This document shows, piece by piece, positions 9,182 through 16,673 of a DNA stretch of 64,000 nt (positions within the stretch are counted from its first letter, which is position 1; each line of letters opens with the position of its first letter). The translations under genes and the position numbers were made by a program. The DNA comes from Flavobacterium ginsenosidimutans (GTDB lineage Bacteria > Bacteroidota > Bacteroidia > Flavobacteriales > Flavobacteriaceae): assembly GCF_003254625.1 (NCBI RefSeq), contig NZ_QJRJ01000066.1, positions 26,830 to 90,829 on the forward strand, written 5' to 3'. Below the pieces are notes generated by a model, which was given only the letters and a program-made list of their open reading frames with translations, was not told where the DNA came from and did no database searches.

Positions 9182-9994
9182 TTATTTCTGAATTGTATAC
9201 GGTTGAACCGCAATTCCAGCTTCATCTAAAGCTATTTTACAATTCTCTAAAGTTTCAGAGAAAACAGCTCCATAATTAGCATTTTTTGCCCAAGGGCGTA
9301 CAGCAAAATCAACAGAACTTGCCGATAGATTTTTTACAAAAACCTCTGGCGCAGGTTTCTTCAATACTTTAGGGTTTTTATTTAAAACATCTAAAAGAAT
9401 TTCTTTTGCCTTTTTGATATCTGAATCATAAGAAATAGCAAAAGTCAAATCTGCTCTTCTTTCTCCTTGCATCGAATAATTGATGATATTTCCGTTAGAT
9501 AAAGAACCATTTGGAACAAATACAGTCTGATTATTTGCAGTAAGCATTTTGGTTACAAAAATCTGAATTTCAAGAACTGTTGCAACAACACCTTGCGCTT
9601 CTATTGTATCTCCAACTTTAAATGGTTTGAAAACAATAATTAGCATTCCGCCTGCAAAGTTAGAAAGCGATCCTTGCAATGATAAACCAACCGCAAGACC
9701 CATTGCTCCTAAAATAGCTACGAAAGATGAAGTTTCGATTCCTAATTTAGAAATAAAGGTTACAAACAATAATATTCGCAACGCCCACAATAAAATGTCG
9801 GATAAGAATTTTGTTAATGTTGGATCTAGATTTCGCTGAATCATTATTTTTCTAATGATACGATTAATCAACCTGATGGCGTATAAACCTACAAATAAGA
9901 TTAAAAATGCAGAAATCAATTTAGGTGAATAATCAACTAAAATATCAATAAATCGAGTAATATATTTACTGACTTGTTCTGGGCTAATGTTCAT
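9182..9994 (-). CDS. MscS family mechanosensitive ion channel
   Basis: A 270-residue small-conductance mechanosensitive channel subunit. Three membrane helices occupy roughly the first 130 residues. The pore helix carries the Gly/Ala-rich GAMGLAVGLSLQGSLSNF stretch, followed by the beta domain (FKVGDTIEAQG) and the alpha-beta domain. The start is ATG at 9992-9994. A TTG further upstream (10021) lies inside a terminator-like hairpin and is rejected. It would open on membrane tension to release solutes during hypo-osmotic shock. A TAnnTTTG element lies upstream with a hairpin between it and the start, see the separate entry. Confidence 0.9.
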   Translation of the reverse strand: MNISPEQVSKYITRFIDILVDYSPKLISAFLILFVGLYAIRLINRIIRKIMIQRNLDPTLTKFLSDILLWALRILLFVTFISKLGIETSSFVAILGAMGLAVGLSLQGSLSNFAGGMLIIVFKPFKVGDTIEAQGVVATVLEIQIFVTKMLTANNQTVFVPNGSLSNGNIINYSMQGERRADLTFAISYDSDIKKAKEILLDVLNKNPKVLKKPAPEVFVKNLSASSVDFAVRPWAKNANYGAVFSETLENCKIALDEAGIAVQPYTIQK

Positions 9995-10003
9995 GATTTT
10001 AAA

Positions 10004-10031
10004 ATAAAAAAACCTTCTCAAAAGAGAAGGT
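10004..10031 (-). terminator. Hairpin with U-tract just upstream of mscS
   Basis: On the minus strand an 8-base stem (ACCTTCTC with GAGAAGGT, loop TTTT) is followed by seven T residues, the classic intrinsic terminator form. It sits after the YtxH-like gene, so it can end that transcript, but it also lies downstream of a TATATTTG element and upstream of the mscS start, so it would be in the mscS leader. Confidence 0.75.
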
Positions 10032-10044
10032 AGATTAGTACTGC

Positions 10045-10052
10045 AAATATAA
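10045..10052 (-). promoter_or_regulatory. Candidate promoter -7 element for mscS
   Basis: TATATTTG on the minus strand matches the Bacteroidota TAnnTTTG element. No TTG is found at the usual 17-23 base distance, so support is partial. Initiation here would place the terminator-like hairpin at the very 5' end of the mscS messenger. Confidence 0.45.
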
Positions 10053-10080
10053 AAATATTTACATTATAAGAAAAGTGTGT

Positions 10081-10488
10081 TTAGGCTTTGTCAGCAGCAG
10101 CGTCGTCTATTTCTTCTACTTCTGCCGCAGATTTTTCGCTTACATCAACAACTGTTTCAGAAATAGTTTCTGGTGTTTCAACGGCCAAAGAAGCTGTTTT
10201 TTCTTTAACAGAATCCACTACATCATTTACCGCTTTAGCTGCTTTGTCAGCATATTCGCTTACGGTATCTTTTGCTTTTTCAGCATAATCTGACGCTTGG
10301 TCAATAATAGGTTCAGATGCTTCTTTTATTTTTTCAATAGTTTCTTCAGCAAAAGCTTCTGCTTTTTCAATATAAGGCGTTGCTGCTTCTTTTGCTTGTT
10401 CAAAAGTACTTTCGGCATTATTAGCTAATTCTGTTACAGACTCTTTTGTTGAGCCAAATAAATTTTTAAAAAATGAAGATAATCCCAT
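10081..10488 (-). CDS. YtxH-like amphipathic-helix protein
   Basis: A 135-residue, Ala/Glu/Lys-rich protein without signal peptide. After a short N-terminus (MGLSSFFKNLFGS) it is built of repeated amphipathic segments such as EKAEAFAEETIEKIKEA and DYAEKAKDTVSEYADKA, with an 11-residue-like periodicity recalling YtxH and LEA/apolipoprotein-type proteins. The C-terminus is very acidic. Such proteins are often stress-induced, but no function can be assigned here. It is a single gene between two terminators (10588-10613 upstream, 10004-10031 downstream). The reverse strand shows open frames only because of the biased composition. Confidence 0.75.
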   Translation of the reverse strand: MGLSSFFKNLFGSTKESVTELANNAESTFEQAKEAATPYIEKAEAFAEETIEKIKEASEPIIDQASDYAEKAKDTVSEYADKAAKAVNDVVDSVKEKTASLAVETPETISETVVDVSEKSAAEVEEIDDAAADKA

Positions 10489-10587
10489 GGTTTTTAATTA
10501 ATTGGTTATTGAATACAATATTAACTAATTTTATAGAATTACTAGTTTTTTTAATGGTAAATAATTGGCAACTAGTGGTTAATAATG

Positions 10588-10613
10588 AAAAAAGCGCCTC
10601 AATGAGACGCTTT
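10588..10613 (-). terminator. Intrinsic terminator after nfu
   Basis: On the minus strand a 10-base stem (one G-T pair) of AAAGCGTCTC with GAGGCGCTTT around a 3-base loop is followed by T residues, 21 bases after the nfu stop. Confidence 0.8.
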
Positions 10614-10633
10614 CTATTATATTTTTGATTGAA

Positions 10634-11533
10634 TTAAGCATTAGAAGCTTCTACTTTAATTGCTTCATCGTTCAACATGCTTTTCAACATATTTTCGATA
10701 CCGCTTTTCAAAGTAAATGTAGATGATGGACAACCGCTGCAAGCACCTTGTAATAGTACTTTTACTGTTTTATCCTCTTCGTTATAAGATTCGAAAGCAA
10801 TGTTTCCACCATCTGCGGCTACAGCTGGTTTTACATATTCTTCTAAGATATTAATGATTTGCTGTGAAGTAACATCTAATTTATCAAAAGCTTCATCTTT
10901 TGTTGCTTCATTTTTGGCTTTAGTTTCAATTAAACTTTCATCCAAAACAGTTCCTCCGTTTTCTATATATTGTTTAATGAAGGTTCTTAATTCTAAAGTG
11001 ATTTCATCCCAGTTATTGATCTCATATTTAGTAACCGAAATATAATTTTCATCAATAAAAATTTCTTTCACATATGGGAATTTGAATAATTCCTTTGCTA
11101 ATGGAGAAGAAGCAGTTTGGTCAATATTTTTATATTCTACAGCGTTACGAGTCAACATTCTGCTTACAACAAATTTCAAAGCAGAAGGGTTAGGAGTTGT
11201 TTCTCCATAAACTGTAATTGGCTGTTTTTTTGCTTTATTTTCATCAACTTTAATGATCACTCCGCCTTTTTCAACAAACGCACTAATTTGCTCTGCAACA
11301 GCATCTTTTACATCATCCCAATCCACAATACTGTATCTTTCTATTGCTATAAAATTTCCAGAGATATAAACAGTTTTAACGAACGGTAAATAAAATAATT
11401 GTTGAGCTAAAGGAGAAGCTTGTGCTTCATCAATATTTTTAAATTCGAAATTTTGATTTTGTGTAATAAAGTCTTCAAACTCGAACTTTAAAATAGTCGG
11501 GTTTTGAGTCTCTTTTATAGTGATTTTCGTCAT
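10634..11533 (-). CDS. Nfu/NifU-type iron-sulfur carrier with two N domains
   Basis: A 299-residue protein likely to carry and deliver Fe-S clusters in the cytosol. Residues 1-95 and 105-200 are two homologous Nfu N-terminal domains: compare QNPTILKFEF with TPNPSALKFV, and ASPLAQQLFYLPFVK with SSPLAKELFKFPYVK. Residues 220-299 are the NifU C domain with the cluster-binding CxxC (GACSGCPSS, Cys265 and Cys268). Standard Nfu proteins have one N domain; the duplication is visible directly. A single-gene unit with a terminator downstream. Confidence 0.92.
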   Translation of the reverse strand: MTKITIKETQNPTILKFEFEDFITQNQNFEFKNIDEAQASPLAQQLFYLPFVKTVYISGNFIAIERYSIVDWDDVKDAVAEQISAFVEKGGVIIKVDENKAKKQPITVYGETTPNPSALKFVVSRMLTRNAVEYKNIDQTASSPLAKELFKFPYVKEIFIDENYISVTKYEINNWDEITLELRTFIKQYIENGGTVLDESLIETKAKNEATKDEAFDKLDVTSQQIINILEEYVKPAVAADGGNIAFESYNEEDKTVKVLLQGACSGCPSSTFTLKSGIENMLKSMLNDEAIKVEASNA

Positions 11534-11676
11534 GATTGTATATTTTTTGCAAATTTACTAAAGTTATTTTCTACTAATACCTATATTTGATTTTTTAATG
11601 AAATAATTAAGACTCTTCTCAAAGAAATCGTGTTAAATTGCAAGAGTAAAAAATATATTGAAACAAAATTGCCTTT

Positions 11677-12666
11677 ATGAAATTTAAAATCAGGGTTTTA
11701 TTAATTTTTCTCATAACTACTTTTTATTCTTATTCACAAGAGGGAATACCAGTTTATTCAGATTATTTGTCTGATAATTATTACCTAATTCACCCATCAA
11801 TGGCAGGAGCTGCCAATTGTGCTAAAATTAGATTAACGGCAAGAAAACAATGGTTTGAACAAGAAGATGCACCGTCCTTACAGACTTTAAGTTTTAACGG
11901 AAGAATTGGAGAACGCTCTGGAGGAGGTATTATTGTTTTTAATGATAAGAATGGATATCATTCTCAAAAAGGTGTCAAATTAACCTACGCACACCATATT
12001 ATGTTTTCGAGAGATGAACTTGATTTAAATCAGTTATCTTTTGGAATTAGCGGAGGTTTAATTCAAAATCAATTAGATGAAACGAAATTTGGAGGAACTT
12101 TTGATCCAATAGTTTTCGGTTCAATTCAAAAAGATTCTTATTTCAATGTTGATATTGGAGCGTCTTACAACTATTTGGATTTTTACGCTCACGCAACGAT
12201 TCAGGGATTATTGGAAACAAGAAGAGAATTATACACTGATTACGAAAGTGATAATCTTAGAAAGTTTTTATTTAGTGCTGGTTACGTTTTTGGAAAAAAC
12301 GAAAATTGGACTTGGGAGCCTTCTATACTTTTTCAGTACTTTGATCAAACGAAAGAAAAAACGCTTGATGTGAATATGAAAGCGTATAAAAGTATGGATT
12401 TTGGAAGTCTTTGGGCTGCATTATCTTATAGGAGAGGTTTTGATGGAGCTCAGTATCTTTCCGGAAGCGGAGTTTCTTCTCAAAAATTAGAATTTATAAC
12501 GCCAATTGTTGGAGTTAACTTTAAGAACTTTATGTTTGCTTACACGTATTCTCATGTAATGGGAGATGTAAAGTTTGATACTGGCGGTTATCATCAAATC
12601 ACTTTAGGAATTAATTTATTCTGCACAAAAGAACGTTACGACTGTAATTGTCCTGCAATTAACTAA
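11677..12666 (+). CDS. PorP/SprF family type IX secretion membrane protein
   Basis: A 329-residue outer-membrane beta-barrel protein with a signal peptide (cleavage near SYSQ-EG). The opening YSDYLSDNYYLIHPSMAG, the following LTARKQWF, and the C-terminal strand HQITLGINLF are typical of PorP/SprF. These proteins serve the type IX secretion system, often working with one specific large substrate such as SprB. No such substrate gene is next to it; it is followed 11 bases later by a gamma-carbonic anhydrase gene. The C-terminus has several Cys (CTKERYDCNC) beyond the last strand, which is a little unusual. Confidence 0.88.
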   Translation: MKFKIRVLLIFLITTFYSYSQEGIPVYSDYLSDNYYLIHPSMAGAANCAKIRLTARKQWFEQEDAPSLQTLSFNGRIGERSGGGIIVFNDKNGYHSQKGVKLTYAHHIMFSRDELDLNQLSFGISGGLIQNQLDETKFGGTFDPIVFGSIQKDSYFNVDIGASYNYLDFYAHATIQGLLETRRELYTDYESDNLRKFLFSAGYVFGKNENWTWEPSILFQYFDQTKEKTLDVNMKAYKSMDFGSLWAALSYRRGFDGAQYLSGSGVSSQKLEFITPIVGVNFKNFMFAYTYSHVMGDVKFDTGGYHQITLGINLFCTKERYDCNCPAIN

Positions 12667-12677
12667 ACTTTATTATT

Positions 12678-13196
12678 ATGTTGATCAAGTCTGTAAACGG
12701 AAAATCACCTCTTATTCCAGAGGATTGTTATGTTGCCGAAAATGCGACTATTGTAGGAGATGTTACTTTTGGACAGTCGTGCAGCGTTTGGTTTAATGCT
12801 GTTATAAGAGGCGACGTTAATTTTATTAAAATTGGTAATAAAGTAAATATTCAAGACGGCGCTGTTATTCATTGTACTTATCAAAAACACCCAACAATTA
12901 TAGGCAATAATGTTTCAATTGGACACAATGCAATAGTACATGGATGCACCATTCATGATAATGTTTTAATAGGAATGGGTGCAATTGTAATGGATAACTG
13001 TATTGTAGAAAGCAATGCTATAATTGCTGCCGGCGCAGTGGTAACTCAAAATACTGTAGTAGCTTCAGGAAGCATTTATGCTGGTGTTCCTGCTAAAAAA
13101 GTAAAAGATATTGACCAATCTGATTTTGCAGGCGAAATCGAGCGTATTTCGAACAATTATGTAATGTATTCAGGCTGGTTTAAAAACGAAGATTAA
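12678..13196 (+). CDS. Gamma-carbonic anhydrase family protein (hexapeptide repeat)
   Basis: A 172-residue left-handed beta-helix protein of the YrdA/CaiE/gamma-carbonic anhydrase group. Hexapeptide turns run from about residue 20 to 140. Candidate zinc ligands His65, His83 and His88 show the spacing expected for the family, and Arg44/Asp46/Gln59/Asp60 match conserved active-site positions. Whether it has carbonic anhydrase activity is not certain, as many members do not. It lies 11 bases after the PorP/SprF gene and is followed by a bidirectional terminator. Confidence 0.9.
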   Translation: MLIKSVNGKSPLIPEDCYVAENATIVGDVTFGQSCSVWFNAVIRGDVNFIKIGNKVNIQDGAVIHCTYQKHPTIIGNNVSIGHNAIVHGCTIHDNVLIGMGAIVMDNCIVESNAIIAAGAVVTQNTVVASGSIYAGVPAKKVKDIDQSDFAGEIERISNNYVMYSGWFKNED

Positions 13197-13219
13197 GTTT
13201 AAAAAAATAACAATAAAAG

Positions 13220-13270
13220 AAATTCCAAATTCCAAGAGTCTAACCTTTTTGGAATTTGGAATTTTTATTT
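13220..13270. terminator. Bidirectional terminator between convergent genes
   Basis: A perfect 16-base inverted repeat (13220-13235 and 13249-13264) with T-rich sequence on the right and A-rich on the left. It separates the carbonic anhydrase gene (+) from the LytTR regulator (-). The arms are themselves two tandem AATTCCA heptamers. Confidence 0.85.
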
Positions 13271-13289
13271 TTTTGGAATTTTAAAAAAA

Positions 13290-14003
13290 CTATAGGTTGA
13301 TTTTTTCGAAGAAAGTACTTTTATAGCTTTCGCTGATTGGAATTCTTTTATCGCTTATTAAAACCTTGTTTTTCTGAATAGATTTCACGTGTTTTATATT
13401 GATAATATACGATCTGTGAATTCTTGCAAAACCTTTGCTGGAAAGAAGATTCTCTAATTTGATCAAGCTAATTAAAGTCAGTGTAAATTTATTGTCTGTT
13501 GTGTAAATCTTGACATAATCTTTTAATCCTTCAATAAAAAGAATATCAGCAAAATTCAATTTTACATTTTCATATTCAGCTCTTACAAACATAAAATCCT
13601 GATCTATTTCGGGAGCATTTGTGTTTTCAGCAACCTGATTTGTTGCTACCGGATGTAAAACTTGCTGCGCCCTTACAACAGCTTTTAAAAAGCGGTGAAA
13701 AGGAATTGGTTTTACCAAATAATCGACTGCACCAAGATTAAAACCTTCTACAGCATAATCAGAATAGGCAGTAGTGAAGATTACAAGAGGTTTTTTTTCG
13801 ATTGTATTTAAAAAATCAATCCCAGAAAAATGTGGCATCTGAATATCCAGGAAAACCAAATCAACATTATTCTGATTGATAAATGAAACGGCATCAATTG
13901 CATTGTTAAATGAATTGATCAATTCTAATGAATCTACTTTTTTGACAAAATCTTGCAATAATTCTACTGCTAATGGTTCGTCATCAATAATTACACATTT
14001 CAT
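13290..14003 (-). CDS. LytTR family response regulator
   Basis: A 237-residue two-component response regulator. The N-terminal receiver domain has the acidic pocket Asp7/Asp8, phospho-acceptor Asp53 (VFLDIQMP) and the switch Thr/Lys residues (IFTTAYSDYAVEG and LVKPI). The C-terminal LytTR DNA-binding domain (about 135-237) includes the FARIHRSYIIN motif. It is the partner of the histidine kinase encoded 221 bases upstream on the same strand. In Bacteroidota such pairs often regulate adjacent genes; the kelch/DUF4907/DUF6268 genes upstream are the obvious candidates. Confidence 0.93.
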   Translation of the reverse strand: MKCVIIDDEPLAVELLQDFVKKVDSLELINSFNNAIDAVSFINQNNVDLVFLDIQMPHFSGIDFLNTIEKKPLVIFTTAYSDYAVEGFNLGAVDYLVKPIPFHRFLKAVVRAQQVLHPVATNQVAENTNAPEIDQDFMFVRAEYENVKLNFADILFIEGLKDYVKIYTTDNKFTLTLISLIKLENLLSSKGFARIHRSYIINIKHVKSIQKNKVLISDKRIPISESYKSTFFEKINL

Positions 14004-14224
14004 TTTTTTAGGATTAAAATTTTTGAATCTGTTTTGGCATTCAAAAGTAATTTAAACGAGTAAATTATGTTTTAAAATTTTCATAAAATACTGGTGTTAA
14101 GAAATTAAATCACGCATTAACTGTAATAGATTCGGAAAATCATTCTAAAAATTTTGAAGCTTTTGCTAATGAAGCAATGCTCAAAATGACATTTAGATTT
14201 TTTTTCTGTCTATAATCAGTTTTA

Positions 14225-15337
14225 TCAATGCATTGCGGTTTTGATTTCATCTAATTTTAAATTCAGATGAACTCTGTAATATTCATTATCCTGAGTAATG
14301 GTTAGTTCGTGTGCATTTGGATAAAGCAGATCAAGACGGCTTTGGATATTGACTAATCCAATTCCTGAATTTTCAGGGTCTTTCACATAATTTTCGATTG
14401 TATTTTCGATCCAGAAATCAAGATTGTGATCTGTAATTAAAATTTTAATCTTTACGTGAGCAGCTCCTTTATAATCAGTTCCATATTTGAAGGCATTTTC
14501 GACAAAAGAAATCAATAACAAAGGCTCAATAAATTTATTTTTAGTATCGCCATGCACATTGATAACAATGTCTTCAATATTGTTTAATCTGAGTTTTTGT
14601 AATTCGATATAATTCTGAATATAATTGACCTCTTTTTCTAAAGCCACCGTTTTATTATCTGTCTCATACAGCATATAGCGCATAAGTTCAGACAATGTCA
14701 CGATGGCATCAGGGACCAAATCAGATTTTTTGTGTGCCAAAGAATAAATACTATTTAAAGAATTAAATAAAAAATGCGGATTGGTTTGTTTACGCAAATA
14801 GATTAATTCTGTATTTGTTCTGTGTGTTTCGGCAATCAGTTTATTTTGCTGATTATTATAAAATTCAGTTAGTGTTCGAATAATTGCAGAGATGGTAATA
14901 ATCAGAATGTAGAAAAATGAAGGGCCAATTTTAAAAAAAAGTGGCTGTTTCATCATTCTTGGATGCATTCTGCCTTCCCTAGGAAAAAAATGCGGATCCT
15001 GAGGAAAAGTTCTCGGGGGCATTATATTCTCTGGTCTTAAATGTCTAAATTCAGGAATAAAATAATTTAACCTGATAACCATAAAAAGTGCAATTAAACC
15101 AAAGGCAAACGTAAAGTAAAGCCAATATTTTTTTTGCAATAAATACTGAGGAACCAAATAAAAATAGTTCAGGTAAAACAATACAATTCCAGTTGACCAT
15201 TGGGCATAAAAATCATTACTGATTTTAAAAGGACTTTCATAAAACTGAATTAACGAAGTTAAAATAAAGAAAACCCATATTGCACAATGGAATAGAATTT
15301 TGTTATAGCCAGTATTTTTAATGGTATCGATCTGCAT
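14225..15337 (-). CDS. LytS/YehU-type sensor histidine kinase
   Basis: A 370-residue membrane sensor kinase. About four membrane helices lie in the first 160 residues. Between the third and fourth is a Pro/Arg/His/Met-rich insertion (about 95-130: RPENIMPPRTFPQDPHFFPR). The His_kinase domain has the phospho-His motif NPHFLFNSLNS, followed by an ATPase domain with N-box SFVENAFKYG and G-box SGIGLVNIQSRL. Its start abuts the stop of the DUF4907 gene with no spacer, so the two are translationally coupled. The His/Met-rich loop could bind metal, but this is only a suggestion. Confidence 0.92.
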   Translation of the reverse strand: MQIDTIKNTGYNKILFHCAIWVFFILTSLIQFYESPFKISNDFYAQWSTGIVLFYLNYFYLVPQYLLQKKYWLYFTFAFGLIALFMVIRLNYFIPEFRHLRPENIMPPRTFPQDPHFFPREGRMHPRMMKQPLFFKIGPSFFYILIITISAIIRTLTEFYNNQQNKLIAETHRTNTELIYLRKQTNPHFLFNSLNSIYSLAHKKSDLVPDAIVTLSELMRYMLYETDNKTVALEKEVNYIQNYIELQKLRLNNIEDIVINVHGDTKNKFIEPLLLISFVENAFKYGTDYKGAAHVKIKILITDHNLDFWIENTIENYVKDPENSGIGLVNIQSRLDLLYPNAHELTITQDNEYYRVHLNLKLDEIKTAMH

Positions 15338-15673
15338 TTACAATTTTATTTTTAATAAAATTAAATCTTTTTCGGTTACTGTTGGAGATAAGTTCTCTTC
15401 AAGTTTATCTTTTACAAGATCGGCTACTTTTAAAGCATCTCTTTCTGTTGCAAAACTTTTGTTTTCACTTATAACCGGAATAACGGTCTGTTTAATTAAA
15501 GTTTTTTCTTTATAGCTAATTGTATATCCCCATCCAGAATTTGTTCTAAATGTAGAAGTTTTTAGTGTCTCATTTTTTTTGCATGAAGCAAAAAATAAAA
15601 GAAATGCTGTAAATATTAAAATCTTCTGGATATTGATCCAGAAGATTTTTTGAGTATTAATTGTCATCATCAC
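15338..15673 (-). CDS. DUF4907 family small lipoprotein
   Basis: A 111-residue protein with a lipoprotein signal (lipobox FFASC, Cys31) after an unusually long N-region. The mature part (GWGYTISYKEKTLIKQTVIP, then FATERDALKVADLVKDKL) fits DUF4907, a Bacteroidota family of unknown function. The start ATG at 15671-15673 overlaps the end of the kelch gene by 17 bases; two further in-frame ATG codons follow at once. The signal-peptide coding region contains a perfect 14-base hairpin (15618-15649). It lies between a kelch lipoprotein and a sensor kinase, suggesting a role in the same envelope process. Confidence 0.78.
   Translation of the reverse strand: MMMTINTQKIFWINIQKILIFTAFLLFFASCKKNETLKTSTFRTNSGWGYTISYKEKTLIKQTVIPVISENKSFATERDALKVADLVKDKLEENLSPTVTEKDLILLKIKL
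15618..15649. other. Perfect 14-base hairpin at the kelch/DUF4907 junction
   Basis: Arms 15618-15631 and 15636-15649 are perfectly complementary around a 4-base loop. On the transcribed minus strand it starts 8 bases after the kelch stop and lies inside the DUF4907 signal-peptide region. There is no T-run after it on that strand, so it is not a standard terminator of the operon. It could stabilise the upstream messenger or limit translation of the downstream genes. Confidence 0.7.
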
Positions 15674-16661
15674 TTTGTTCGTCTAACGGTTTAAACTCCC
15701 AGGCATCGTCAAAATATGTAGAACCAATTCGGCCTAACATATAGAACCCTCTGTTGTTAATCGCAAAACCAACAGCGTCTGTTCTGGTTGCACCCTCCAT
15801 GGGAGTTCTTTCTTCCCATAAATCAGTAGTTGGGTTATATTCCCAAACTGTTTTTACATTTTCACCTCCAACAACATATCCTAGTCCATTCATTGAGAAA
15901 CTAGAAGCGTTTGAACGAACAATAGCATAATCATCGTTGTATGAGTAATCGTCGTCTGTATCTTTGTCAATATCTCTCTTTTTAACCCATGCATCTGTTG
16001 ATGGATCAAATTCCCAGAAATCTTCCTGATATGTTCCGTTGTTTGAACCTGTAACTAAATAAGCTTTGTCTGCAATTACAAATACAGTAGCATTACGTCT
16101 TTTATTTCCAGGAAAACCACTTAAAAGTGTCCAAGAGTTTGCTTGATCATCATATTGATAGAAATCTTTTAAGTAATTTCCGTCGTAACCTGTTCCGAAA
16201 TAAGCTTTACCGCCAACCTGAAAACCTACAGCTGCATAACGAGCAGTTCCAGCAAAATCAGCTTTCTGAGTCCAGCTGTTGCTAGTTGGATCGTATTGGT
16301 AAAAATCTTTCAGTTTATTGGTTCCGTCATAACCAAGACCAACATATCCTTTTTCGTTTAATGCGAAGCTAGAAGCAGAACTTCTTCCAACTCCTGTAAA
16401 ATCAGCTTTTTGTTCCCAATAATCTCCAGATGAGTTGTAAACCCATAAATCTTTTAAATATTCATCTCCAGTATAACCACCGACAACATATGCGAAATCT
16501 CCAATAACGAAACTTGTTGCGCTAGATCTTGCTGGACCGTCAAAGGCAGATTTCTTAATCCAGTTTCCTACTAAATCATCGTCTTCGTCATTACTGCAGC
16601 TTAGAAAAAAAAGGCTCGAAAAAAGCGCTGTGAATAAAATTCCTTTTTTTAGATTAATCAT
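15657..16661 (-). CDS. Kelch-repeat lipoprotein
   Basis: A 334-residue lipoprotein (lipobox LSC, Cys22) followed by an acidic NDEDDD stretch of the kind that directs lipoproteins to the cell surface in flavobacteria. The rest consists of about six kelch repeats with alternating signatures such as VVGGYTGDEYLKDLWVY and GYDGNYLKDFYQYD, predicting a six-bladed beta-propeller. Such propellers usually bind proteins or glycans. It follows the DUF6268 gene by 12 bases and overlaps DUF4907 by 17 bases, so the cluster is an operon. No catalytic residues of galactose oxidase are evident. Confidence 0.88.
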   Translation of the reverse strand: MINLKKGILFTALFSSLFFLSCSNDEDDDLVGNWIKKSAFDGPARSSATSFVIGDFAYVVGGYTGDEYLKDLWVYNSSGDYWEQKADFTGVGRSSASSFALNEKGYVGLGYDGTNKLKDFYQYDPTSNSWTQKADFAGTARYAAVGFQVGGKAYFGTGYDGNYLKDFYQYDDQANSWTLLSGFPGNKRRNATVFVIADKAYLVTGSNNGTYQEDFWEFDPSTDAWVKKRDIDKDTDDDYSYNDDYAIVRSNASSFSMNGLGYVVGGENVKTVWEYNPTTDLWEERTPMEGATRTDAVGFAINNRGFYMLGRIGSTYFDDAWEFKPLDEQSDDDN

Positions 16662-16673
16662 AGTTTATTTAAT

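Noticed and set aside
9995..10021. Longer mscS start at TTG 10021
   Set aside because: The added codons lie inside a hairpin with T-run and have no conserved sequence; ATG at 9994 is better.
10088..10293. Plus-strand frames opposite the YtxH-like gene
   Set aside because: Explained by the Ala/Glu/Lys-rich composition of the minus-strand gene; they have no start context or recognisable domain.
14004..14224. A small gene between the kinase and the LytTR regulator
   Set aside because: I found no reading frame with a credible start and length; the 221 bases appear non-coding.
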